Below are positions 1 through 9,291 of a stretch of DNA of 36,005 bases, piece after piece. Each line of letters begins with the position of its first letter. The first letter of the stretch is position 1. A program made the translations under genes and the position numbers. This DNA is from Polyrhizophydium stewartii (taxonomy: Eukaryota; Chytridiomycota; Chytridiomycetes; Rhizophydiales). The DNA lies in assembly GCA_027604665.1 (NCBI GenBank), contig JADGIZ010000043.1, forward strand, positions 1-36,005, read 5' to 3'. The notes beneath the pieces are model-generated. The model was given only the letters and a program-made list of their open reading frames with translations. It did not search any database and was not told the DNA's origin.

Positions 1-577
1 GGGTTGCAAGATAAGAGTCACCACATGGGCGAGGGGCGGTACCGTGGATCGCGTCGAGGCCCGCGGCAGGGGCAAGATCAGTAGGCGGTGCGGCCGGTGC
101 GGTCGGTGCGGCCGGTGCGGGCGTGTGTGTGTGTGTGTGTGCGGTGAGCGGCGCACGGGCGGCGGGCACAGGCGGCGCGGGCAGGCGGCACGGGAGCATC
201 GCCGGCAAGTGTCAATCGGCGGCCGCTTGCTATCGGAGGCCGCCGCAGCGGCCGCGGCGCTGCGCACGCCCGCCGGCGCTGCTGCGTGCCGGGCGTGGGA
301 GCAGGCGCACGCGCGGCGGCGGGCGCGGGCGTGGCGGCGCCTGGGCCCGCGGGCGGGCGGCAGCGCCGGCCGGCGTGCTGCTCGGCTCCGCCTCTGCACG
401 CCGCGCATTTTTCGGCCGCGAGGCAACGCACCGGCGGCCGTTGACGGCCATGTCCTTGGTCTTGGTTGCATTGCGCCAGCACTCGTGCAGGTCAAAGACG
501 TCAAAGTCGTACGCAAGATAGTCGACGCACTCGGTCGCCGGCCGCGCCGACCCGGGCGGCGAGTCGTGCGCGGGCAT
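1..577 (-). CDS. AreA-GATA-like domain protein, 5' part only (edge-truncated)
   Basis: Only the first coding exon is visible: 577 down to 432 (48 codons plus 2 nt), ending at a typical donor (GTGCGTTGCC on the minus strand). The peptide has a short Pro/Ser leader, then a block with DYLAYDFDVFDLHECW followed by KTKDMAVNGRR. This matches the start of the fungal 'nitrogen regulatory protein AreA GATA-like' domain (DUF1752), whose core is an acidic stretch, a Trp, and NGxRLENxSWR; the exon stops exactly at NGRR. The next exon, which should begin with the LEN..SWR half, is not found in 1-431, so the intron is long or continues past the edge. The role is unknown; the family is mostly fungal and often regulatory. 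It is divergent from SKI3. The domain call rests on about 35 residues. Confidence 0.55.
87..140. repeat. GC-rich 9-nt tandem repeat followed by (GT)9 microsatellite
   Basis: A 9-nt unit GGTGCGGYC is repeated about 3.8 times at 87-120, followed directly by (GT)9 at 123-140. Both lie inside the probable first intron of the minus-strand gene at the left edge. The rest of 1-431 is very GC-rich sequence in which I see no convincing exon. Confidence 0.8.
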
Positions 578-714
578 GTCGCTGCAGAGGCGGTGCGAGC
601 CGCCGCCGATAATCGCAATCTCGCCCGCGTCCTGAGGGCGCGCACGCCGCCGCTCTTTGCCGCCACCGCCGCCGCCCGGGGACCTGGCAGCGCAAGGCAA
701 CCCGGCACCCCCAC
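578..714. promoter_or_regulatory. Bidirectional promoter region, AreA-GATA-like gene / SKI3
   Basis: 137 bp separate the two divergent ATG codons, so both promoters and both 5' UTRs must share this space or overlap the genes. The sequence is GC-rich with CCG/CGG runs. I see no TATA box or clear CCAAT box. Confidence 0.6.
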
Positions 715-3700
715 ATGTCGGCCTTTGTCAAGTCGCAGCTCAAGGCCGCGCGCGAGGCCATCGCCGCAAAGAACTTCGAGTACGCAGAGAGCACCTGCAA
801 CGATGTGCTCGAGAACGACCCGGGCAACTACACGGCGCTTGTCTTTCGCGGCCTGGCGCTTCTCAGCCTCGAGCGCACCGACGAGTCGCTGCGCTCGTAC
901 GAGGCTGCCGTCGCCGCCGCCCCGTCCCAGCCGCTCGCATACCAGGTGCGTCTGCCCTGCGCCGCGCGCGAGCTTTCCCGGCCTTGCGCTGACCTTGCCG
1001 CCGACGCCGCGCAGGGCATGCTCAAGCTGTTCGAGTCGACGCAAGATCAGCGCGGCGTGCTCTCGACCCTGACCTCGCTGCTGCCCATCTACATCGAGGC
1101 GTGCGTGCACCCGTGCGCCGCGGACCGCCCATGCACCACACTGACGCTCAAAACGCTCGAATACAATCCTGCACTCGCAGCAAGGACGCCAAAAAGGCGC
1201 TCGAGACCGTCCAGCGCCAGATCTCGATCCACCTCTCCGACAAGAACCGAGCCAAGGCCATCCAGGCCCTCAAGCAGCTGTTGCCCGGCTCGCCTGTTGC
1301 TGCGCTCGCGCCGCCAGACCTTCCGCCTCCAATCGAAATCTGGCGCCAGATCGCGGAGCTGCGCGAGGCAGACGATGCCGAGACCATCACGCGCGAGTAC
1401 GAGATCCGCCGAAGGCGACTCGGCACCGACACCCCAGCCGTCATCCGCCTCAAGGTCGAGCGCGAGGTCATGCTCGCATCCGACATGGATCAGATTCTCG
1501 AGCACCTGATCGAGCTGGACTCGGATGCGCAGCGCTCTGCCGCGCATCGCTCCCGCCTTCTCCAAGTCCTCTCGAGAAAGCTTCCGCATCTGCCATCAGA
1601 GAGCAAGGAAGAGGTGCGCTCCGAACTACCATTTTACGCCCTTGTTCAGCTCTCTAATCCTTCCCGTTGCACCAGGTCTGCAGCCGTGTCGATAATCTGG
1701 CAAGGTCTCTTGTCGACGACGGTGTCGCAGACCCACACGCCCTCGAGACTCTGATCGAGTCCGAGAACGAGCCGCTCGGTGCGTTGCTCTCAGCGCATGC
1801 AGCGCGTTTCAGGCATGCTGATGCTTTGATGCGCAAAGAGTCGCGCGACGAAGACCGCATATCTGTGGCAGCCGCCATCGAGCAGGAATGCCCGATTGTG
1901 CTGTTTTCTCGGGCATTCATCATCTGGAAATCAGGCGAAAGCACAGACGAGGCAGTCCGACTCATCAAGGTACACGCTTGCGCTTCTTACTGTGCTGCCG
2001 TGCCGCATGTCAGCTGACGAGAGTGGCGTCTGGCAGAACGGCCTCAAAGAGAGCGCATCGAGCGTGTTTGCGTATGCAATGCTGTCGCGCATTTACTATG
2101 ACAACGCCGACTGGGAATCAACTGCCGCAGCCGCCGAAAAGTGCCGCGATCTTGCTGCAAAGTCCGCAAACACTCTCGCGCGCGACCTTTCCAACGTTCA
2201 TTTGCAGGCTAGCATCTATCTTGGCGAGGCGTATGTTCACCAAGGTCATCGCACCGTCTCACAGGCGCTGCTCATTTTCAAGTCAATCCTGCAGGCTCAC
2301 AACAGTAATGTCGACGCGCTGACTGGCCTCGGCCTCGCTCTGGCATCGATCGGAAAGCACGACGAGGCCGCGCGCTGCTTCGACAAGATTTTGCGGATTG
2401 ACGCGGACAACCAACGCGCCACGATCGAGCTCGCATGGGTCGATTTCCAGCGTGGCGACTATGCGGCTGCGCTAGAGCGTCTCGAGAGCGCAGACTTGCG
2501 CGAAACAAGCTTCCTTGTCAAGTACCGCCTTGCGCATGTACACTGGACCATGCCTGGTGAGCGCTTGACGGGGTCTGCAAGCACAGCCATGTGCCATCAC
2601 AATCACGCTGACTTGCGCGCACATAGAGGGCAACCTGCAGCTTGTGTACTCGCTGCTCATTGAGGCAGCGCGCCTCAATCCGCGCTATGCGCCGACATTT
2701 ACGCTGCTGGGCAAGTACTACCTCGATGCCAACGGCGATACAGTGCGCGCAGCAAAGTGCTTCCTCAAGGCCATATCCATCGATTCAAATGACGAAGACG
2801 CCTCTCAGTCGCTGGCGCTGCTCTGGCTCGAGCAGTCGTCGTCACACAGCGACGAGGACAGCATCTTCAAGGCACAGGAGCTGCTCAAGGAATTCACCGC
2901 CAACATGCCGCGCGCCATCTGGGCCTGGAAGCTGTGGGGCATTATTGCGCTTGCCCGTGACAAGCACGAGGAGGCCATCAACTGTTTCCAGACGGCGCTG
3001 CGCATTGACGCCGAAGATGCACTTTTGTGGACAAGTCTCGGTGAGGCGTACTCGCTCCAGGGCAAGTATATGGCTGCCCTCAAAGCTCTTGACCGCGCTC
3101 TCGAGATTAGTCCCGAGTCTGCGCACGCCGTGCTGCTCAAGGCCGGCGTGCACCAAAAGCTCGTGATGTATCCAGAGGCCATCAAATGCTACGAAGCGTG
3201 CCTTGCGGCTGTCGAGCGCGATGATCAAGCTGATCCGCTCGCCGTCGTCCCGGCCCTGCGCGGCCTGGCCGAGACGCTGCTGCATTATGCACGCGCGCTG
3301 TACGAAGACGGCGGATACGGAGCATGTGCCGCGCGCTTACTCGAGGCCGTGCGCATTTGTGGCCGCATCATATCGCTGTGCCCAGACAGCGAGGGGGCCG
3401 CCTTGATCCTCGGCGACGCGAGCCTGGCTGCCGCGCTGCTCGTCCCAGACATTGCCAGCCCGGATCACGCGACGGCTTTGGACGCCATTGCTTCTGAGTC
3501 GGCCGAGGCGCCTGCAGGCATCGCCCCCTTTGACGCGCCGTCGGCCCATGGTCTGTCGGATGCACAGGCCGACACGCTCATGCGTATCCTGCGCGGGGCT
3601 GCGTGGGCCTACCATCGCGCGTTGGCGCTTGCCGTCGACCACAAACAGAACGCCGTGCACGCCGCAGCCTACTCACACAATCTCTCAGTCGCCTACTTCC

Positions 3701-6221
3701 ATGCGTCCAAGCTCGCTGCGTCGCGCGGTAGCGGTGACGAATCCAGCCGCGTCCTCGGTCTCGCGATTCGCGCGGTCAAGGTTGCGCTGCGCATCCACCC
3801 GGACAAGGCGCTTTACTGGAACGCGCTCGGCGTGTACACATGCACGGTCGACCCCAAGATCTGCCAGCACGCGCTCATCAAGGCCGCCGAGCTTGACACA
3901 GAGAATCCGTGCGTGTGGTGCAACCTGGGTTTCTTTTACGTCATGCAGGACGATCTGGACCTCGCGGGCCAGTGCTTCCAGCGTGCGCAGTTCGCAGACC
4001 CGGACTGGGCGCTTGCATGGTTCGGTCAAGGATATGTCGCCGACGTGACAGGCAGCAAGGACTCGTTTGATCTTTACGAACATGCATACACGCTCGGCAA
4101 CACATCTCACGTGCGTGATGCAGCATTGCACATTTGGTGTTTTGCTTGTTTTGCGATGCTGACTGTCACGTGTCCAGTACGACATTCTGTACTCTTACGG
4201 CCTGGAATGCTTCAAGAATCCACAGCGCACGGCATCGACGCTCTTGCAAGCGTCGCACTGCCTGCTCAAGTGTGTCGAGCGCCGGCCGGCTGATCCCGCC
4301 GCCTTCAACCTTTATGGCCTTGTTCTCGAGCGCCAGGGGCTTCATGAGGCTGCCATCGACGCCTTCGCAGCGGCCATCCGGCTGCTCGAACAAGCCCGCG
4401 AGGATGCCTCTTCTCGCCGCCTGCTGGCTGTGGCTCTGGAGAACAAGGCACGCGTCGAGTGCGCTGGAGGGCGCTTTTCCGACTCATTCGCGTCCTTCTC
4501 TGCGGTGTTGGATCTGGGCCAACCCACAGACGCATTCACGCTTGTTGGCCAGGGCCTGGCTGCGTACTTTGTCGGCGATCTTTCCGCGAGCCTTCACGCG
4601 TTCGAGAAGGCACTCGCCATGTGCGCTGGGGCCGAGGGCGACTCTGCGGCGGACGCTGGCCGTCTCAAGAGACTCGGAAACGACACGACGCTGCTCTTGA
4701 GCCAGGTGCTCTACGCACTCGGCACGCCCGAGCACATCGAGCTGGCCAAGCAGCAGTTGTTGCAGTGCATCGCCGCCGATGCCCAATACGTTCCGGCCAT
4801 CATCAGCCTGGCCGCCCTCGGGCTCGTGCTCCAGGACTGGACCCTCGCGCAGACTGCCGCGGCGGAGCTGCTCAAGCTCGAGCCCGAGGTGCTCGGACCG
4901 TTCGACTCGGATGCAGATCGCGTGCTTGCGGTGCTGTTTTCGGTGAAGGGCCAGATTAAGACGGCGCGCCGCTTCATGTGCAAGGCAGTGCATCGGTTCC
5001 CGTGGAAGGCCGAGCGCTGGTCCAGGCTCGCAGAGCAGCTGCTCAGGTGCGGCTTGTGGCGAGGGTATCCTGACCACCTCCGAGATCTGTGGCTGACGAT
5101 GCCGTTGCAGGCACGAGCCGGCTGCAAGCGCGGTGGCGTCGACGGTTGCTGCCTCTGCACTCAGTGTGTTCGAAGCTGCGTCTCCAGACCCGCTCAACCC
5201 CGTCACGACGGCACAGGTGACCGATATGCAGCGGGCGGGCGGCCTCGCGCAGCTGTCGGACGGCAACCCGCGCTCTCGCCGTCGTGCTCGCGCAGCGCTC
5301 TGCAAGGCGATCCGCTCTGCGCCAAGCAACGCATCCAACTGGCTCGCCCTGGGCCTGCATCAGTGCGCCGAGACGGTGGCGGCCGTGTCAGGCTGCCCGA
5401 CAATCGAAGAGCCTCGCAAAAGGCCGCTCGACTCGCTTGCATACATTGCAGCACCAGGCGACGGTGCGGAGACTGGCATCGACGAGGACGTCTTTGGCGA
5501 TCGCGCGCCGCTGTCCTCGGATGACACGGCGCATCTTGTCGACAGGCTCGCAGACTCGGTGCTCGCTCTGGTCGGCAGCGCGGCAGGCAGGGCCACTGAG
5601 ACGGCGGAGTGGGCCCATCTCCTCAAAGCCGAAGCGCTTGTGCAGCGCGCATCTGCAACGGGCGATGCCGGACTCGCCGCGGCCGCGGCACAGCACGCCG
5701 ATGCCGTAATTGGCGCAACGTCGGGCGATTCTGTTCGCAAGGCGGGCTACGTCGTCCTCGGTAGGGCCCTGCGTGCCGCTGGCGATCCGGCCACCGCTGG
5801 CGAGGCATTCAACAAGGCCGCTGCGATCGACGGCGGGGCGTGGACCGCGCCACTCGACGAGCTTGCAGCCGTGTACGACGTTGGTGCGATGCCTTCCGAG
5901 GCCGAGATGGCACACCAGGCGGCACTGGCGCTGCTCGGCGGACAGCCGCAGTGCAAGCTTCCGATCCTGGACCGGCTCGCCTGGCTGCATGTGCGCTCCA
6001 ACAATCTGGCCACCGCCTCGGAACGCATCAACGAGGCGCTGCAGCTAGACCCGACCCATCCGCTCGCTCGCTATCTGCAGACACTCGTGATGGTGCGCAG
6101 CGGCAAGACCGACGGCGGCAGCAAGGGCAAGCTTGCCAAGAACATGGGGATGTTGCGCGACATGGCCGGCGACGCGGCGAGCGGCATCACGCACGCCATG
6201 GTTGAGCAGCTCTCAGCTTGA
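715..6221 (+). CDS. SKI3: Ski complex TPR scaffold subunit Ski3 (TTC37/SKIC3)
   Basis: Exons 715-945, 1015-1100, 1181-1613, 1676-1969, 2037-2556, 2627-4110, 4178-5046 and 5111-6221 join in frame to 1675 codons. The N terminus (MSAFVKSQLKAAREAI, then a TPR with PGNYTALVFRGLALL) has the layout of fungal Ski3. TPR repeats run through nearly the whole protein, clearest in the 2627-4110 exon (for example EEAINCFQTALRIDAEDALL). Ski3 is the cytoplasmic TPR scaffold that holds the Ski2 helicase and Ski8 and passes mRNA 3' ends to the exosome for decay and for no-go and non-stop quality control. The size suits Ski3 (about 1400-1560 aa in yeast and human). The ATG at 715 is the first in frame at the start of the first TPR. 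An AATAAA signal lies 25 nt after the stop. Confidence 0.9.
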
Positions 6222-6245
6222 CAGGCACGAGGGGGCGTGGCTATG

Positions 6246-6251
6246 AATAAA
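6246..6251 (+). terminator. AATAAA polyadenylation signal of SKI3
   Basis: A perfect AATAAA lies 25 nt past the SKI3 stop codon and 39 nt before the stop of the convergent RNase H2C gene. The SKI3 3' end should therefore run into the RNase H2C coding strand. Confidence 0.7.
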
Positions 6252-6289
6252 CTTGTTCGAGCCACGTTTGTGTGGCCGCACGGGGCTGC

Positions 6290-6839
6290 TCAGTGCCCCT
6301 CGCACTCGGCCGCAGACACGGGCGCGTGGACCTGCGTGAACGTGGTCAGCGGAGATTCGGACGCGTTCGGACACGGCGCGCCGCACCGCCGCCTGCAGCT
6401 GCGTCCACGCGGGCAGCTGCAGCATGGGCTCCGTGTGCACTGAGGGCGTCTCGTCGTGCAGCCAAACGAGGCAGTCGTCGCTGGCGCCGCACACACGCCA
6501 GTAAGTGTCGGCCTCAACGCTGTGCGGCGGCCTCGTGCGCTCGACGGCGGCAAAGGCGTAGCCGGCCGGTGCGTGCAGCCGCACGCCCAGCAGACCACGG
6601 CCGCGCATCGCCGACTGCTGCACTGGCACAATCTCGGGCGGTGTTCTCGCATCGTGCTCAGCGCCGGCCGGCGGCACAGGCTGCGGGATGCGCACGCTGC
6701 TCTTGGTGTCGGCAGCAACCAGGAACGACGACACGGGCGCCGGGCCGTTGAAGTCGACCCAGCACGGCAGCGCCTGCACGGCGACTGGCGGGCGCTTGGC
6801 GCTTCGGTCAAATGCGCGGCCGTCGAGCAGCGTGGTCAT
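6290..6839 (-). CDS. RNH203: Ribonuclease H2 subunit C
   Basis: Two exons, 6839-6387 and 6331-6290, give 164 aa. This is the small non-catalytic subunit of nuclear RNase H2, which removes single ribonucleotides and RNA:DNA hybrids from DNA. Family landmarks are [19 protein letters not shown] (human has LLPCEVAVDGPAPV), [18 protein letters not shown] (human RGRCLRGEEVAVPPGLVGY) and the C-terminal [16 protein letters not shown] (human LTWPSLAAAIHAQV). The last match exists only if the 55-nt intron 6332-6386 is removed (donor GTGCGG, branch CGCTGAC, acceptor ACGCAG). Reading through it gives a longer ORF that ends at 6213, overlaps the SKI3 stop and has no family-like tail. These small subunits diverge fast, so the clear similarity is useful. 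It is divergent from ARP2. Confidence 0.85.
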
Positions 6840-6972
6840 GGGCGGCCGGCGCTGTCGCTGGCGGGCTGTCGCAGGCAGACCTCCTTCCGCTGCCCGAGAT
6901 CGCGACCTGAGGACTCCGCGGGCAGGCGACGAGACGAGGCAGACGCAGCCCTTGGCCGGCAGCACCGCGAGA
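6840..6972. promoter_or_regulatory. Bidirectional promoter region, RNase H2C / ARP2
   Basis: 133 bp lie between two divergent ATG codons. It is GC-rich and I see no TATA box. Its length nearly equals that of two other divergent intervals in the window. Confidence 0.6.
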
Positions 6973-8991
6973 ATGTCGAGAGAGGTCGTCGTGTGCGACA
7001 ACGGCACTGGCGTAAGCACCCTGCCCCTCCCCGCCCAGGCCAGCATGTCGGCGCGAACCCAGGCTCCGCATGCCCGCCGTGCGCCGGCACCTGCAGCGCC
7101 GCGCCGCCGCCAACAGCCCCCGGCACCGGCAGACCCTTGCACGGCTTCGCGCCGCAATCTGCCCCGCCGCGCCTGCACCCGCGCCTGGCTCCTGCCCGCG
7201 CCGCGCTGCCGCCGCGGACTGCCGCCGCACGGCGCCGCGGCAGGGCAGGTACCGTGGCGCCTGCTTCCGGCAGCCCGTGCCGACCGGCGGCCCCTCCGCG
7301 CTCCCGACCGGCCCGCCTGCCCACCTGCTGACCGCCTGTGCTCCGCCGGCCGCCACCATCACCAACGCTCTCGACCGGCCTCGGCCGCCGCTCCCTGCTC
7401 GCCGCGCACACCGCCCGGCGCCGCCGCCCGCCCGCAGTTTGTCAAGTGCGGCTTCGCCGGAACCAACTTCCCCGAGGCCATCTTCCCGGCCGTCGTTGGT
7501 CGCCCGATCCTGCGCGCCGAGGAGGCGATCGGCGATGTCACGCTCAAGGACATCATGGTCGGCGACGAGGCCGCGGCCGTGCGCGCGATGCTGCAGATGT
7601 CGTACCCCATGGAGAACGGCATCGTGCGCAACTGGGACGACATGTACCACCTGTGGGACTACACCTTCAAGGAGAAGCTCAAGATCAACGACTTTGCAGA
7701 CCACAAGATCCTGCTGACCGAGCCCGCAATGAACCCCAAGCGCAACCGCGAGCGCATGGTCGAGGTCATGTTCGAAAAGTACGGCTTTGGAGGCGCCTAC
7801 ATCGCCATCCAAGCCGTCTTGACGCTCTATGCCCAAGGTGCGTGCTGTCCGCTTCGCGGCTGTCCGCTGCACTTGTTGCTCGGAGCACCCGCTGACCGGG
7901 ATCCTGCTGTGCACGGCCATGGCTCGCCCGCCGGCCCGACTTGCTGCCGCGCACCAGGCCTGCAGACCGGCGTCGTCGTCGACTCGGGCGACGGCGTCAC
8001 GCACATCGTGCCCGTCTACGAGGGCTTTGCCTTGCCGCACCTCGTGCGCCGCCTCGACGTCGCCGGCCGCGACATCACCCGCTACCTGATCAAGCTGCTG
8101 CTGCTGCGCGGATACGCCTTCAACCGCACAGCCGACTTTGAGACGGTTCGCCAGCTCAAGGAGAAGCTTTGCTACGTTGGGTGCGCTGCACAGCGCGCCA
8201 GCCGCTCTGCCGTGCGATGTGTGCACGCTGACCAACCTCGCTGCTCACAGATACGACCTGCAGCTCGAGCACAAGCTGGCCACCGAGACCACCGTGCTCG
8301 TCGAGCAGTACACGGTGCGCGGCTCGCTGCTTAGAGCGCCACGCCGAGAAGCAGCCGCTGACCACCTCGCGCTCGCCGGCAGCTGCCCGACGGCCGCGTG
8401 ATCAAAGTCGGCTCGGAGCGCTTCGAGGCGCCCGAGGCACTCTTCCAACCGCATCTTGTCGACGTCGACAGCCCTGGTGTCGCCGGTGTGTTTGCGATAG
8501 GCAGGCATGAGCCTCGATCCTCTGCGTCCCGCTGACCGACTCCTTTCTTGTGTGCTCGTTGCCCGTCGCCAGAGCTGCTCTTCAACACGATCCAGGCTGC
8601 CGACATTGATGTGCGCAGCGAGCTGTACAAGCACGTTGTGCTGTCGGGTGGCACGTCCATGTACCCGGGCCTGCCCAGCCGCCTTGAAAAGGAGGTCAAG
8701 CAGCTCTACCTCGAGCGCGTGCTCAAGGGCGACACATCGAGACTAAGCGTGCGCCTCGCTTGTCACGCCGGCCACTCATCTCAACCAAACCGCTGACCTC
8801 TCGCCCGCCCGCACCAACAGAAATTCAAGATCCGCGTCGAGGATCCGCCCCGTCGCAAGCACATGGTGTTCCTGGGCGGCGCTGTGCTGGGCGACATCAT
8901 GAAAGACCGCCCCAACTTCTGGATCTCGAAGCAAGAATGGCAGGAGCAGGGCGTGCGCGCGCTGGACAAGCTCGGCCCTCGCGGCGTGTAA
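6973..8991 (+). CDS. ARP2: Actin-related protein 2 (Arp2/3 complex)
   Basis: Seven exons (6973-7011, 7438-7837, 7958-8180, 8251-8314, 8383-8485, 8573-8748, 8821-8991) join in frame to 391 aa, the normal Arp2 length. Arp2 with Arp3 forms the pseudo-actin dimer that starts branched actin filaments. The sequence is near-identical to known Arp2: VVCDNGTG at the N-terminal phosphate loop, [19 protein letters not shown] text, [31 protein letters not shown] (second phosphate loop), [19 protein letters not shown], and the diagnostic C-terminal [20 protein letters not shown]. The first exon encodes only 13 residues and the first intron (426 nt) is by far the longest of the gene; the others are 68-120 nt. 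Arp2/3 fits a crawling or endocytic zoosporic cell but is widespread in eukaryotes. Confidence 0.98.
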
Positions 8992-9088
8992 CTTTTTTGG
9001 GCTGCTGCCACCGCGCCACGCTCTCGCCGCGCTCCCGCCGCGCTCCCGCCGAGCTCATATCGTACCCGCCGGCATCTGTCCACTGCCG

Positions 9089-9094
9089 ATTAAA
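9089..9094 (+). terminator. ATTAAA polyadenylation signal of ARP2
   Basis: ATTAAA lies 98 nt after the ARP2 stop, within the 300-nt convergent interval 8992-9291 between ARP2 and the WD40 gene. A T6 run directly follows the stop. I see no gene in the interval. Confidence 0.45.
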
Positions 9095-9291
9095 GCCAGC
9101 ATGCCGCTGTCGTCGCTGGAGCTGTTGCTACATATCACATCAGAGGCTGCGATCGGGAGATGCATTTGCGACAGCACGCCGGCTGCGGTGTGCCTGTGAG
9201 CGGCAGGGGATACACTGCAAATGCGGGGGAGCGGGCGTCAAGGCGGTGGAGGGAGTGCGTGTGTTCGTGCGGTGCTTGTCGGATTTGGTGT

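Noticed and set aside
6213..7178. Long minus-strand ORF reaching into the SKI3 stop, suggesting a 9-nt coding overlap between SKI3 and RNase H2C
   Set aside because: Removing the 55-nt intron 6332-6386 gives a C terminus that matches RNase H2C and the human length. The read-through tail has no family similarity, so the coding regions do not overlap.
6808..8235. 475-codon minus-strand ORF opposite ARP2
   Set aside because: It is antisense to exons of a near-invariant protein, crosses ARP2 introns without its own splice logic, and reflects high third-position GC.
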